NCBI RefSeq assembly: GCF_050410775.1
Contig: NZ_CP191229.1
Origin: Erwinia sp050410775
GTDB taxonomy: Bacteria > Pseudomonadota > Gammaproteobacteria > Enterobacterales > Enterobacteriaceae
Strand: one strand, 5' to 3'
Length of the DNA: 64,000 nt
The notes under the pieces are model-generated. The model was not told the DNA's origin and searched no databases. It worked only from the letters and a program-made list of their open reading frames with translations. How positions within the stretch are numbered: the stretch's first letter is position 1; each line of letters begins with the position of its first letter. Positions 9,438 to 22,459 of this stretch are shown one piece after another. Both the position numbers and the translations under genes were made by a program.

Positions 9438-10958
9438 ATGTCGTTATCCGTCGTCTGTACTCGCGCCGCCATTGGCATTATGGCCCCACTCGTTTCGGTC
9501 GAGGTCCATCTCAGCAACGGCCTGCCTGCCCTCTCGCTGGTAGGTTTACCCGAAACCACGGTAAAAGAAGCCAGGGAGCGGGTGCGAAGCGCAATCATTA
9601 ATTGTGGTTTTACGTTCCCGGCGAAGCGCATGACGGTCAATCTGGCACCGGCCGACCTGCCTAAAGAAGGAGGGCGCTATGACCTCCCTATTGCTGTCGC
9701 CATTCTGGCCGCGTCTGAGCAAATCCCCATCGATAAACTGGACCAGTATGAGTTCTTGGGAGAGTTAGCGCTGACAGGGGCGCTGCGTGGCGTAGAAGGC
9801 GTTATCCCAGCCGCAATGGCGGCCATTGCATCACATCGACAACCGGTTCTGCCGCAGGATAATGTTCACGAAGCTGGCCTGATTAAAGAAGGCCGCTGTC
9901 TTGTCGGCAAACATTTGCTGGAAGTGTGCGCCTTTCTGCATGGAAAATCTCAGTTAGATGTCGCACGGTATGAGCTCGCGCCCGCGATCCGGCAACAAAA
10001 GGATTTAAAAGATATTATTGGACAGAAGCAGGCTAAAAGAGCGTTAGAAATTACCGCCGCAGGTGGACATAATCTGCTGCTTATTGGTCCGCCCGGCACG
10101 GGCAAAACGATGCTGGCAACGCGGCTGAGCGGGCTGCTTCCTCCCTTAAGCGAACGTGAGGCGCTGGAGAGCGCCGCAATCGCCAGCCTGCTGAGCACCA
10201 GGGAGATGGTGCAACAGTGGCGTCAGAGGCCGTTCCGGACGCCTCATCACACCTCTTCACGCTACGCGCTGGTGGGCGGCGGCACGCTGCCGAAGCCGGG
10301 AGAGATTTCTCTTGCTCATCATGGCGTACTATTTCTTGATGAACTGCCTGAGTTTGAGCGTAAAACGCTGGATGCGCTGAGAGAACCGCTGGAATCGGGG
10401 GAGATTACTATTTCACGCGCTCGCGCCAAAGTTACCTTCCCCGCCCGCTTTCAGCTGGTGGCGGCAATGAATCCCAGCCCTACCGGACACTACAGTGGCC
10501 CGCATAACCGGTGTACGCCGCAACAGACGTTGCGCTACCTCAGCAAGCTCTCTGGCCCTTTCCTGGACCGCTTCGACCTTTCGCTGGAGGTCCCGCTCCT
10601 GCCATCAGGCACGCTGAGCGGTAAAGAGCCTGCTGGCGAAGGAAGTGAGGCCGTTCGTCAGAGAGTTCAGGCAGCTCGTGAACGCCAGCTAAAACGATCT
10701 GGAAAAATTAACGCACAGCTGGAGCCTCAGGATATGCGGCGTGTTTGCGCAATCACGGAGGAGGATGCGATATGGCTGGAAGGAGTTCTGAATCAGTTAG
10801 GGCTTTCGGTACGCGCCTGGCAACGCATTCTGAAAGTGGCACGGACGATAGCCGATTTGGCGGGGGATAAACAGGTGATGCGGACACATCTCAATGAAGC
10901 TCTGAGCTACAGGGGCATCGATCGCTTACTCATCCATCTGCATAAAAGCCTTGAATAA
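9438..10958 (+). CDS. comM: Mg-chelatase-like AAA+ ATPase ComM (YifB)
   Basis: In Vibrio and Haemophilus, ComM is a hexameric helicase that promotes branch migration while transforming DNA is integrated; its role in non-competent enterobacteria is unclear. The 506-residue protein has an N-terminal Lon-like ChlI domain (about 1-170), a Walker A motif GPPGTGKT at 217-224, a Walker B-like VLFLDELPEF near 299, and a C-terminal Mg_chelatase_C region. The start at 9438 has an AAGGAG site 7 bases upstream. The gene order comM-maoP-hdfR beside the ilv operon is the same as E. coli yifB-yifE-hdfR. Confidence 0.93.
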   Translation: MSLSVVCTRAAIGIMAPLVSVEVHLSNGLPALSLVGLPETTVKEARERVRSAIINCGFTFPAKRMTVNLAPADLPKEGGRYDLPIAVAILAASEQIPIDKLDQYEFLGELALTGALRGVEGVIPAAMAAIASHRQPVLPQDNVHEAGLIKEGRCLVGKHLLEVCAFLHGKSQLDVARYELAPAIRQQKDLKDIIGQKQAKRALEITAAGGHNLLLIGPPGTGKTMLATRLSGLLPPLSEREALESAAIASLLSTREMVQQWRQRPFRTPHHTSSRYALVGGGTLPKPGEISLAHHGVLFLDELPEFERKTLDALREPLESGEITISRARAKVTFPARFQLVAAMNPSPTGHYSGPHNRCTPQQTLRYLSKLSGPFLDRFDLSLEVPLLPSGTLSGKEPAGEGSEAVRQRVQAARERQLKRSGKINAQLEPQDMRRVCAITEEDAIWLEGVLNQLGLSVRAWQRILKVARTIADLAGDKQVMRTHLNEALSYRGIDRLLIHLHKSLE

Positions 10959-10983
10959 AAAAAGGGCCTTACGGCCCTTTCTC
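10959..10983. terminator. Bidirectional terminator between comM and maoP
   Basis: A perfect 8-bp stem AAAGGGCC / GGCCCTTT with a TTAC loop lies between the convergent comM and maoP stop codons. The minus-strand side has the longer T run, so it serves maoP best. Confidence 0.8.
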
Positions 10984-11322
10984 TTAATCGTCGCTATCCG
11001 AATAGTCTTCCACACCTTCCATCTGCGGTTTACCGCCGGATAAGGTATGAAAACGCTTAGGACGTTTGATGCGCGTCATATACTTTGACCAGACCCGTTC
11101 AGCTTCAGTCTGTGGTTCGCGAATACCGCGACATACCTCAATGAACAGGCGCTCTTCTTCCGTCACAGGCTCACGCTTAGCCAGATCCAACTCGTTAAAA
11201 GCGTAACCATAACGCTCAAGCAGCTGGGCTTCTTTGATGGTGAAATCACCGTGACGGGAAAACCCGCGAGGGTAATGTTTATTATCAAAAAAACGATTCG
11301 TTGTTGCGAAGCTTTCCGCCAT
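10984..11322 (-). CDS. maoP: Macrodomain Ori organisation protein MaoP (YifE, DUF413)
   Basis: A 112-residue DUF413 protein. In E. coli it acts with the nearby maoS site to constrain long-range DNA contacts and define the Ori macrodomain. The start at 11322 (MAESFATTNRFFDNKHYPRGF) has an AGGAG site 8 bases upstream; the longer open frame to 11406 lacks one and reads through the promoter and maoS. The C-terminus ends in an acidic DYSDSDD tail. It is divergent from hdfR. Confidence 0.92.
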   Translation of the reverse strand: MAESFATTNRFFDNKHYPRGFSRHGDFTIKEAQLLERYGYAFNELDLAKREPVTEEERLFIEVCRGIREPQTEAERVWSKYMTRIKRPKRFHTLSGGKPQMEGVEDYSDSDD

Positions 11323-11359
11323 TTTACACGCTCCTGACTCTTTGATGGCCGTGCTATTT

Positions 11360-11376
11360 ATGGCGCGGAGTATTAG
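11360..11376 (-). promoter_or_regulatory. maoS: maoS site, 17 bp
   Basis: Read on the minus strand the 17 bases are CTAATACTCCGCGCCAT. To my recollection this is identical to the E. coli maoS element located upstream of maoP. It lies 38 bases before the maoP start, in the maoP-hdfR intergenic region. Function is inferred from the sequence and position match. Confidence 0.75.
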
Positions 11377-11443
11377 ATACGCTTGACAGAGTGTAAAACA
11401 AAACATTTAAATCATAACGACAAATGTTTTTTTGGAGATGGAT

Positions 11444-12268
11444 GTGGATACGGAATTACTTAAAACCTTTCTTGAAGTGAGCAGAACCCGCCACTTTGGC
11501 CGTGCCGCTGAAGCGCTCTATCTCACTCAGTCAGCCGTCAGCTTTCGTATCAGGCAGCTGGAAACGCAGCTGGGCGTTAACCTGTTCACCCGCCACCGTA
11601 ACAATATCCGGCTCACTTCAGCCGGGGAGCGACTGCTTCCTTATGCGGAAAGCCTGATGAGCACCTGGATGATGGCGAAAAAGGAAGTCTCGCATACACA
11701 GCAGCACCATGAGCTCTCTATTGGGGCTAGCGCCTCACTCTGGGAGGCCTATCTCACGCCATGGCTACAAACGCTTTACGAGAACCGCGAAAGTCTGCAT
11801 CTCGAAGCAAGGGTCGCTCAGCGCCATCTGCTGGTGAAGCAGCTGCATGAGCGCCAGCTGGATCTATTGATCACGACCGAAGCGCCAAAAATGGATGAGC
11901 TTACCAGCCAGCAAGTCGGCCATGTATCGCTGACGCTGTGCAGGTCACGAAAGTCGGACAGGCGTGAGAAGTATGATTACATCAAACTGGAATGGGGGGC
12001 GGACTTTCATCAGCATGAAAGCTATCTGGCGGGCGCGGATGATGTGCCCGTTTTGACCACTACCTCAGCGCATCTGACGCGGCAGTTGTTGCATACGACC
12101 GGTGCCTGCGCATTTTTACCCGATAACTGGCACAGCGAATATTCCGATTTGACCGTTATTCCGGATACGCCTGTGGTGGTCAGGCCGATGTATGCTGTCT
12201 GGCTGCAAAACAGCGATCAGCAAGCCTATATCCGTCAGTTACTTAAGTTTCCCGTAAATACGCCGTAA
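11444..12268 (+). CDS. hdfR: LysR-family regulator HdfR
   Basis: Transcription factor that represses the flagellar master operon flhDC in E. coli. The 274-residue protein starts MDTELLKTFLEVSRTRHFGR with the LysR helix-turn-helix at about residues 17-45 (AAEALYLTQSAVSFRIRQLE). A GTG start at 11444 is chosen because GGAG lies 6 bases upstream and the resulting N-terminus matches the family; TTG at 11432 and ATG at 11438 are possible in frame. The effector domain is more diverged than the DNA-binding domain. It converges with the tRNA-Trp end of the rRNA operon, as it does with rrnC in E. coli. Confidence 0.92.
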   Translation: MDTELLKTFLEVSRTRHFGRAAEALYLTQSAVSFRIRQLETQLGVNLFTRHRNNIRLTSAGERLLPYAESLMSTWMMAKKEVSHTQQHHELSIGASASLWEAYLTPWLQTLYENRESLHLEARVAQRHLLVKQLHERQLDLLITTEAPKMDELTSQQVGHVSLTLCRSRKSDRREKYDYIKLEWGADFHQHESYLAGADDVPVLTTTSAHLTRQLLHTTGACAFLPDNWHSEYSDLTVIPDTPVVVRPMYAVWLQNSDQQAYIRQLLKFPVNTP

Positions 12269-12358
12269 TTTTCTTAGTCGCACGGTGGCCGGGAAACTGG
12301 CCTCGTTCTTCTGATTAGGTTTGCATGAAAGGCAGGGTAGAATCGCTTTTCTAAAGGC

Positions 12359-12388
12359 AAAAAAAATCCTTTGCCGGAGCAAAGGATT
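12359..12388 (-). terminator. Terminator of the rRNA operon after tRNA-Trp
   Basis: On the minus strand, the stem AATCCTTTGC / GCAAAGGATT with a 4-base loop is followed by a run of T residues. It lies 10 bases downstream of the tRNA-Trp gene. Confidence 0.85.
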
Positions 12389-12397
12389 ATTTTTAAA

Positions 12398-12473
12398 TGG
12401 CAGGGGCGGAGAGACTCGAACTCCCAACACCCGGTTTTGGAGACCGGTGCTCTACCAATTGAACTACGCCCCT
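12398..12473 (-). tRNA. trpT: tRNA-Trp (anticodon CCA)
   Basis: A 76-base gene with encoded CCA end, essentially identical to E. coli tRNA-Trp. The anticodon loop reads CTCCAAA with anticodon CCA. It is the last gene of the rRNA operon transcript, as in E. coli rrnC. Confidence 0.97.
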
Positions 12474-12480
12474 AAAAGGG

Positions 12481-12557
12481 TGGCGGAACGGACGGGGCTC
12501 GAACCCGCGACCCCCTGCGTGACAGGCAGGTATTCTAACCAACTGAACTACCGCTCC
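12481..12557 (-). tRNA. aspT: tRNA-Asp (anticodon GTC)
   Basis: A 77-base gene with encoded CCA end and anticodon GTC in CCTGTCACG. It differs from E. coli tRNA-Asp at only a few positions. It sits between 5S rRNA and tRNA-Trp, 7 bases from the latter. Confidence 0.97.
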
Positions 12558-12656
12558 ACCGATTCTGTACTGAACTCAGAATGTTGCTTCTGATATCAGG
12601 TATTTCGCCCTTTCCACGTCACTGGAAGGTCATGACCAGCTAGCTGATCTAATTTG

Positions 12657-12776
12657 ATGCCTGGCAGTTCCCTACTCTCGCATGGGGAGACCCCACACTA
12701 CCATCGGCGCTACGGCGTTTCACTTCTGAGTTCGGCATGGGGTCAGGTGGGACCACCGCGCTACAGCCGCCAGGCA
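12657..12776 (-). rRNA. rrf: 5S ribosomal RNA
   Basis: A 120-base gene starting TGCCTGGCGGCTGTAGCGCG and ending CTGCCAGGCAT. It is nearly identical to E. coli 5S rRNA and lies about 104 bases after the 23S gene. Confidence 0.97.
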
Positions 12777-12880
12777 AATTCTGTCATTCACGCCGCCCGG
12801 CAGGGCCGCGTGAATTAATCCGGTAACAGGCTGAAAATATCTGGTCTCTCAGACACTCACCAGAACGCTTCTGGTGTTGT

Positions 12881-15780
<2,900 letters not shown>

Positions 15781-15911
15781 TCACAACCCACAAGCGTCCC
15801 GCAGGATACTGTGTGCTGCAAGCATTTGAGAGACTCGAACACACTGTACCGTCTATCCTTATTACGGAGGATAAACGCAGCGTGTCGTTTCAATTTTCAG
15901 CTTGTTCCGGA

Positions 15912-15924
15912 TTGTTAAAGAGCA
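15912..15924 (-). promoter_or_regulatory. boxA antitermination element in the 16S-23S spacer
   Basis: On the minus strand the sequence is TGCTCTTTAACAA, the canonical rrn boxA, located between tRNA-Ala and the 23S gene. It recruits the NusB/NusE antitermination complex in the family. Confidence 0.85.
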
Positions 15925-15978
15925 AATATCTCAAACGTGACTCGCAAGTCAGTTTTGAGATAGTTTTCGTAAACTGCA

Positions 15979-16054
15979 TGGTGGAGCTAAGCGGGATCGA
16001 ACCGCTGACCTCCTGCGTGCAAGGCAGGCGCTCTCCCAGCTGAGCTATAGCCCC
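15979..16054 (-). tRNA. alaT: tRNA-Ala (anticodon TGC)
   Basis: A 76-base gene with encoded CCA end in the 16S-23S spacer. The anticodon loop is CTTGCAC, with anticodon TGC. The acceptor begins GGGGCTATAGCTCAGCTGGG as in E. coli tRNA-Ala1B. Confidence 0.97.
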
Positions 16055-16202
16055 ATACAGTTACTGCAGAGACCATCTACTACCACTCGCAAGGAGTTAC
16101 ATTCTTGTTTACAGGAATGTAATTCTTTTCTGATCAAGGCGTGGCTTCGCGCCGCATAGTTCGCTATGCAAGTGAAGTCACAACGCAGGACAGGAAAGAA
16201 TT

Positions 16203-16279
<77 letters not shown>

Positions 16280-16353
16280 GTAGAGGTTTTTTCTGCTCGT
16301 TACTTTTCTATCAGACAATCTGTGTGGACACTACGCGGGAAAGTATCTTCAGG

Positions 16354-17895
<1,542 letters not shown>

Positions 17896-18048
17896 AAAGT
17901 TCGATTTGCTGCAACAAGTGCAGCGATGCTCAAGTGTAAAACACTCATAATGAATTTCATTATGTGTTCACTCTTAAGACTTGATATTTTTTGCGCCTTG
18001 CGGCGCTGATATCAATCCTGCGAGTGCCCACACAGATTGTCTGATAAA

Positions 18049-18061
18049 TTGTTAAAGAGCA
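18049..18061 (-). promoter_or_regulatory. boxA antitermination element in the rrn leader
   Basis: Minus-strand TGCTCTTTAACAA, the canonical leader boxA, lies about 155 bases before the 16S 5' end and downstream of P2. Confidence 0.88.
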
Positions 18062-18092
18062 GTGCCACAATCTCGTGTGGCGCGGGGTGCAG

Positions 18093-18120
18093 ATATTACG
18101 CTTTCCCGCTGAAGAGTCAA
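18093..18120 (-). promoter_or_regulatory. rRNA operon promoter P2
   Basis: On the minus strand TTGACT and TAATAT are separated by 16 bases, the standard rrn P2 layout. The flanking bases (CTTCAGCGGGAAAGCG) closely resemble E. coli rrn P2. Confidence 0.85.
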
Positions 18121-18188
18121 GGAATTTCTCACTTTTCTCTTCCTGACCCGGCGACCGTTGAGTCGTTGTTCCGTGTCAGTGGAGGCGC

Positions 18189-18216
18189 ATTATAGGGAGT
18201 TCCTGACGGGTGACAA
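18189..18216 (-). promoter_or_regulatory. rRNA operon promoter P1
   Basis: On the minus strand TTGTCA and TATAAT are separated by 16 bases, followed by the GCGCC discriminator. These are the -35, spacer and GC-rich discriminator features of E. coli rrn P1, which confer growth-rate and ppGpp control. The AT-rich stretch just upstream (about 18217-18260) would be the UP element and Fis region. Confidence 0.9.
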
Positions 18217-18267
18217 GTGCTAAATGCAAAAAACTTTTCAACCGTCTACTTTTTACGCACAACAGCC

Positions 18268-19119
18268 TCAAACCGCCAGTTTTTCGAGCTTTGCAAAGCC
18301 ATAACGCTTTAATACGGGCGTTAATTGAACAGCCTGAGCGGTGGTATCCAGACAGAAAGCAATATTATCATCAGTGGAACGCGCATCCGGTGACGCTTTT
18401 TCCAGTAACCAGGCCGTTCTGCGGGCAATTGCCGCGCCGGAATCTATCAGGCGCGTCCCTTCCGGCAAAACCTGCTGAAGCTCTTCATTAAGTAATGGAA
18501 AGTGCGTACAGCCGAGCACCACCGTGTCTGGTGGCTCCTTCATCCGCAGCCAGGGTTGCAGAATGCGCCGGATATCCTCGAGTGAAACCGGCTGTCCCTG
18601 TAGCTTAGCTTCGGCCAACTCCACCAGCTCCGCTGACCCCAGCATCTCGGTTTTACATTCACTGGCAAAACGCGCCACCAGTTCATGAGTATAGGAACGC
18701 TTTACGGTACCGCGGGTAGCCAGCAGCCCGACAATACCGTTACGCGTTAATCTTGCCGCGGGTTTAATCGCAGGCACCACGCCCACAACGGGGAAGTCAA
18801 AGCGTTCACGAAGCGCGGGAAGGGTCACGGTACTGGCGGAGTTACAGGCAATGACGACCAGCGCCAGTGGGTAGCGGCGGCTGACAGCCTCAACGATAGC
18901 GAGTACGCGCTCAACGATAAACTCCTCTGTCTTTTCGCCGTAGGGAAAAGCAACGTTATCGAAGGCGTACAGGTAGTGAAGATCCGGCAGCAGTTGCCGG
19001 ATCTCATCGTAGACAGATAGCCCACCGACCCCGGAGTCAAAGACCAGGATAGTGGGATGTGCATCAGAAGGTATAGCTGCCGCTGAGGTAGTACTCTCTT
19101 CCTGGGGTTTGATAGCCAT
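18268..19119 (-). CDS. murI: Glutamate racemase
   Basis: Makes D-glutamate for peptidoglycan by racemising L-glutamate without a cofactor. The two catalytic cysteines are in VVIACNSAST and VVLGCTHFPLL, and the FDSGVGGLSVYDEI motif is near the N-terminus. The start at 19119 gives 283 residues and a 56-base overlap with the 3' end of btuB, the arrangement I recall for E. coli; ATGs at 19131 and 19143 are alternatives. The long N-terminal extension before the catalytic core is the form that responds to UDP-MurNAc-Ala in E. coli. Confidence 0.94.
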   Translation of the reverse strand: MAIKPQEESTTSAAAIPSDAHPTILVFDSGVGGLSVYDEIRQLLPDLHYLYAFDNVAFPYGEKTEEFIVERVLAIVEAVSRRYPLALVVIACNSASTVTLPALRERFDFPVVGVVPAIKPAARLTRNGIVGLLATRGTVKRSYTHELVARFASECKTEMLGSAELVELAEAKLQGQPVSLEDIRRILQPWLRMKEPPDTVVLGCTHFPLLNEELQQVLPEGTRLIDSGAAIARRTAWLLEKASPDARSTDDNIAFCLDTTAQAVQLTPVLKRYGFAKLEKLAV

Positions 19120-20941
19120 AGACCGTCTCATAATCTTTATCAAACAGGTTGGCTATTCTACCACGAACGGTCAGATGGGAAGTGAGCGGATATGACACGG
19201 CGAGATCCCACAAGCTTACGCCACCAAGTTTAACGGTACGACCAGCAAAACTTTGCGAAAACTCTTTGTCATAGCGCTGCCCCAGATACTGATAACTCAG
19301 TGACCAGTCGAAATCATAAATAACCGTATCAAGCTGATATTTCACCTGCTGCTTAGCACGGCGAAGCAGGATTTCATTGGTTTTAGCATCGCGCGGATCT
19401 AAATAGTCATAAGAGACGGTATGTCTGACAGGGCCGGTATCAAATGATGCTGTTGCTTCCACACCTTTAATACGCGCTTTGCTGACGTTGTAGTAACTGT
19501 TATTGGCATAGGCAATCAGATCGTCAATATCGTTACGATAGCCTGAAAGGTGCCAGTTAACAGACCCGGTAAGTCCTTCAACGCCACCTTCCCACTGCTT
19601 GCTTTTTTCCGGATCGAGATCGGCATTTCCGTAAGAACTATAGAGCTGTCCATACTGCGGCGCTTTAAAGGCTGTGCCGTAGCTGGCAAACAGTCGGTAG
19701 CCCGAAAGGAATTCCCAGGAGGCCGCGCTCTGCCAGGTATTATGCCAGCCGAACTGGCTGTTATCATCGCCGCGTATCGCACCTTCCAGCGTAACCTCAC
19801 CAAACTGCTGCTGTGCAGTGGCATACAGGCCGGTATTGTGCTGTTCGTAGCCGTCAGAAAGATAAGCGGTGCCGGGTTCGGTAGACTGTCTCTGCCAGTC
19901 CACGCCACCGCTTACCGTTCCCTGTCCAACCTGAAGCGTGTTACCCCACTGCACATTATATTGCTCGATGTCGTCAGTAGTGGAAGCCTCGCCATAGCGG
20001 CCCTGCCGGGGGTCGTAATTATAGTCTTTGGTATGGCTGTAGCTGGCAATCAGCTGGGTAGAATAGATGTCGCGATTGAAGCGTAGCCCGGTATCCCATG
20101 TCTGGCTGTAAAGCTGACGGGTGTCGGGCAAGCCGGTAATTCTGGAATAGGAGGAATCATGACTATAGTTGCCATCATAAGCTGTTCGGTTGTCATAACC
20201 GTAGCCGCGCACAAAGCCGCTGAATTCATCATTAAACCGATGCTCCAGTGATCCATAGAGGCTCTTGCTCATAAAGCCATCGCGGTCTTTCTGCGCCGGG
20301 TTGCCGCTGGAATCAGGCAGGTTCGCGACAACATCGTAGCCTTTGGTATAGGTATAGTTACCGGCCAGCGTGACGCGAGTGTTCTCACCAAGCATTTGTT
20401 GTGTCGAACCGTCATAAGACTGGTAACCTTTCGAGCCGACTCCCGCCGAGAGCATAGTGCCCGGCTTTTCCCGTCCAGTAATGATATTGACCACGCCGCC
20501 AATCGCATCAGAACCGTAAACGGCAGAGCGCGAGCCACGGATATACTCAATACGTTGAATCAGCGAGATCGGGATCTGGCTGAGGTCTGAAGAACCACTG
20601 ATACCCGCCTGATTAAGGCGGATACCATCGATTAGCACTAATATATGCCGCGATTCCGTTCCCCGGATAAACATGGAGCTTTGCTGCCCCAGGCCGCCAT
20701 TCTGCGCAATGTCCACACCCGGCAGGCGGCGCATGACATCGGTCACGCTTTTTGCCTGCCAGCGGTCAATCTCCTGTCGGGTCACGACGGTCGTGGGGGC
20801 CAGCACGGAGGAGACAGGCTGGGCGAAACGGTTAGCGGTGGTCACCAGCGTCGGTTCCGCCTCCTGTGCGAAGCCATTTTGCGCCCAAAGGGAAATCGCC
20901 GTTGCGCTAAAAGCCAACAGCGTGGTTTTATTATTTATCAT
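19064..20941 (-). CDS. btuB: Outer-membrane vitamin B12 receptor BtuB
   Basis: TonB-dependent 22-strand barrel that imports cobalamins. The start at 20941 gives 625 residues with a signal peptide (MINNKTTLLAFSATAISLWA, cleaved near NGFA-QEAEP). The TonB box is in EPTLVTTANRF, followed by the plug domain (about 50-150, VLAPTTVVTRQEIDRW) and the barrel ending in YYLSGSYTF with the terminal phenylalanine needed for outer membrane assembly. It is preceded by a cobalamin riboswitch, which implies repression by adenosylcobalamin, and it overlaps murI. Confidence 0.95.
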   Translation of the reverse strand: MINNKTTLLAFSATAISLWAQNGFAQEAEPTLVTTANRFAQPVSSVLAPTTVVTRQEIDRWQAKSVTDVMRRLPGVDIAQNGGLGQQSSMFIRGTESRHILVLIDGIRLNQAGISGSSDLSQIPISLIQRIEYIRGSRSAVYGSDAIGGVVNIITGREKPGTMLSAGVGSKGYQSYDGSTQQMLGENTRVTLAGNYTYTKGYDVVANLPDSSGNPAQKDRDGFMSKSLYGSLEHRFNDEFSGFVRGYGYDNRTAYDGNYSHDSSYSRITGLPDTRQLYSQTWDTGLRFNRDIYSTQLIASYSHTKDYNYDPRQGRYGEASTTDDIEQYNVQWGNTLQVGQGTVSGGVDWQRQSTEPGTAYLSDGYEQHNTGLYATAQQQFGEVTLEGAIRGDDNSQFGWHNTWQSAASWEFLSGYRLFASYGTAFKAPQYGQLYSSYGNADLDPEKSKQWEGGVEGLTGSVNWHLSGYRNDIDDLIAYANNSYYNVSKARIKGVEATASFDTGPVRHTVSYDYLDPRDAKTNEILLRRAKQQVKYQLDTVIYDFDWSLSYQYLGQRYDKEFSQSFAGRTVKLGGVSLWDLAVSYPLTSHLTVRGRIANLFDKDYETVYGYQTPGREYYLSGSYTF

Positions 20942-20959
20942 AGTAACTAGCATCCAAAA

Positions 20960-21110
20960 AATCGTGCAGGATGCCGCAGGCATACGACCGATAGCACGCG
21001 ATGACCGTATGAATTGCGACGTAATTCCGGCAGGTCTTCGGGCTTGGAGGCGTTTGACGGATAATGACTTCCCACTTATTTAAAGCAGTGTCTGCACGAG
21101 GCGCTTATCC
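20960..21110 (-). promoter_or_regulatory. Cobalamin riboswitch upstream of btuB
   Basis: On the minus strand the B12 box AGCCCGAAGACCTGCC is at 21029-21044, and a GGGAAG core element at 21068-21073 lies upstream of it, in the canonical order. Downstream, a stem closed by CGTGC / GCACG ends in ATTTTTT just before the btuB ribosome site, which suggests a terminator or sequestering expression platform. The outer ends are approximate. The rest of the 379-base gap to trmA holds no other gene. Confidence 0.82.
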
Positions 21111-21320
21111 CGCTCTTCCTTACCGCTGCGCGTCAGCTCCAGCTTTTCACTGGATTCCCTTTTAACTGTAGTCAGGCCGGAAGCGCATTTTATGGGCAAA
21201 GAAAACAGAAATCCAGACACCCAGAAGTCTAAAGCACCGTGAAGATGGACAACGCTGGACATTAGGTGACGAATCCCTACAATCGCCGGGCAATAAAGGC
21301 CCTTCAACCCAGGATATACC

Positions 21321-22421
21321 ATGACCCCCGAACAGCTGCCGACAGAACACTACGATGCCCAACTTGAGGAAAAGGTCAGCCGGCTTACGTCGCTGATGAC
21401 GCCCTTTTCTGCACCGGACGTTGAGGTATTTCGTTCGCCGGTCAGCCACTACCGGATGCGCGCGGAGTTCCGTATCTGGCACGACGGGGACGACCTCTAT
21501 CACATCATTTTTGACCAGCAGACCCGCCAGCGCATCCGCGTGGACAGCTTCCCGGCCGCCAGTCACCTGATTAATGCACTGATGCCGAAGCTGATTGAGG
21601 CGCTGCGGGATAACCCCGTGCTGCGCCACAAGCTGTTCCAGATTGATTATCTCTCCACGATGAGCAATCAGATTGTGGTTTCCATGCTTTATCACCGCCC
21701 CCTGACGGAAGAGTGGCAGCAGGCTGCCGCGGTGCTGCGTGATGCGCTGCGTGAGGAAGGCTACGATCTGCATCTTATTGGCCGCGCCACCAAAACGAAA
21801 ATTTGTCTCGATCGGGATTTCGTTGATGAGTGTCTGCCTGTAGCCGGCAAGAAAATCGTCTATCGTCAGGTAGAGAACAGCTTCACTCAGCCGAACGCGG
21901 CGATGAATATTCAGATGCTGGAGTGGGCGCTGGACGTGACCAGTAATGCCAGCGGGGATTTACTGGAACTCTACTGCGGCAACGGTAACTTTTCGCTGGC
22001 GCTGGCACGCAATTTCCGCCGGGTGCTGGCTACCGAGATCGCCAAACCCTCCGTCGCCTCAGCCCAGTACAATATTGCCGTTAACGGCATAGATAATGTG
22101 CAGATTATTCGCATGGCGGCGGAGGAGTTCACGCAGGCGATGAACGGGACACGGACCTTCCATCGCCTGGAAGGCATTGACCTGACCAGCTATCAGTGCG
22201 AAACCATTTTTGTCGATCCGCCACGCAGCGGTCTGGATGAAGAGACGGTAAAAATGGTGCAGGCCTATCCGCGCATTCTCTACATCTCCTGTAATCCGGA
22301 GACGCTCTGCCAGAATCTGGCTACGCTGTCAGAGACGCACAGCGTAACGCGACTGGCGCTGTTCGACCAGTTCCCCTATACGCATCATATGGAGTGTGGC
22401 GTGCTGCTGACTCGCCGCTAG
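21321..22421 (+). CDS. trmA: tRNA (uracil-5)-methyltransferase
   Basis: S-adenosylmethionine-dependent enzyme that makes 5-methyluridine at position 54 of tRNAs. The 366-residue protein (same length as E. coli) has the methyltransferase motif LLELYCGNGNFSLALA (about 212-227), a DPPRSGLDEETV motif (near 299) and the catalytic cysteine in LYISCNPETLCQNL (near 324). It lacks a TRAM domain, as expected of TrmA. It is divergent from btuB. Confidence 0.96.
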   Translation: MTPEQLPTEHYDAQLEEKVSRLTSLMTPFSAPDVEVFRSPVSHYRMRAEFRIWHDGDDLYHIIFDQQTRQRIRVDSFPAASHLINALMPKLIEALRDNPVLRHKLFQIDYLSTMSNQIVVSMLYHRPLTEEWQQAAAVLRDALREEGYDLHLIGRATKTKICLDRDFVDECLPVAGKKIVYRQVENSFTQPNAAMNIQMLEWALDVTSNASGDLLELYCGNGNFSLALARNFRRVLATEIAKPSVASAQYNIAVNGIDNVQIIRMAAEEFTQAMNGTRTFHRLEGIDLTSYQCETIFVDPPRSGLDEETVKMVQAYPRILYISCNPETLCQNLATLSETHSVTRLALFDQFPYTHHMECGVLLTRR

Positions 22422-22427
22422 CAAACA

Positions 22428-22449
22428 AGGGGCGACGCCAGTCGCCCCT
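22428..22449. terminator. Hairpin between trmA and yijD
   Basis: A 9-bp stem AGGGGCGAC / GTCGCCCCT with a GCCA loop lies between the convergent stop codons. Neither strand has a good T run, so its efficiency is uncertain. Confidence 0.5.
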
Positions 22450-22459
22450 CTGCCGTCAT

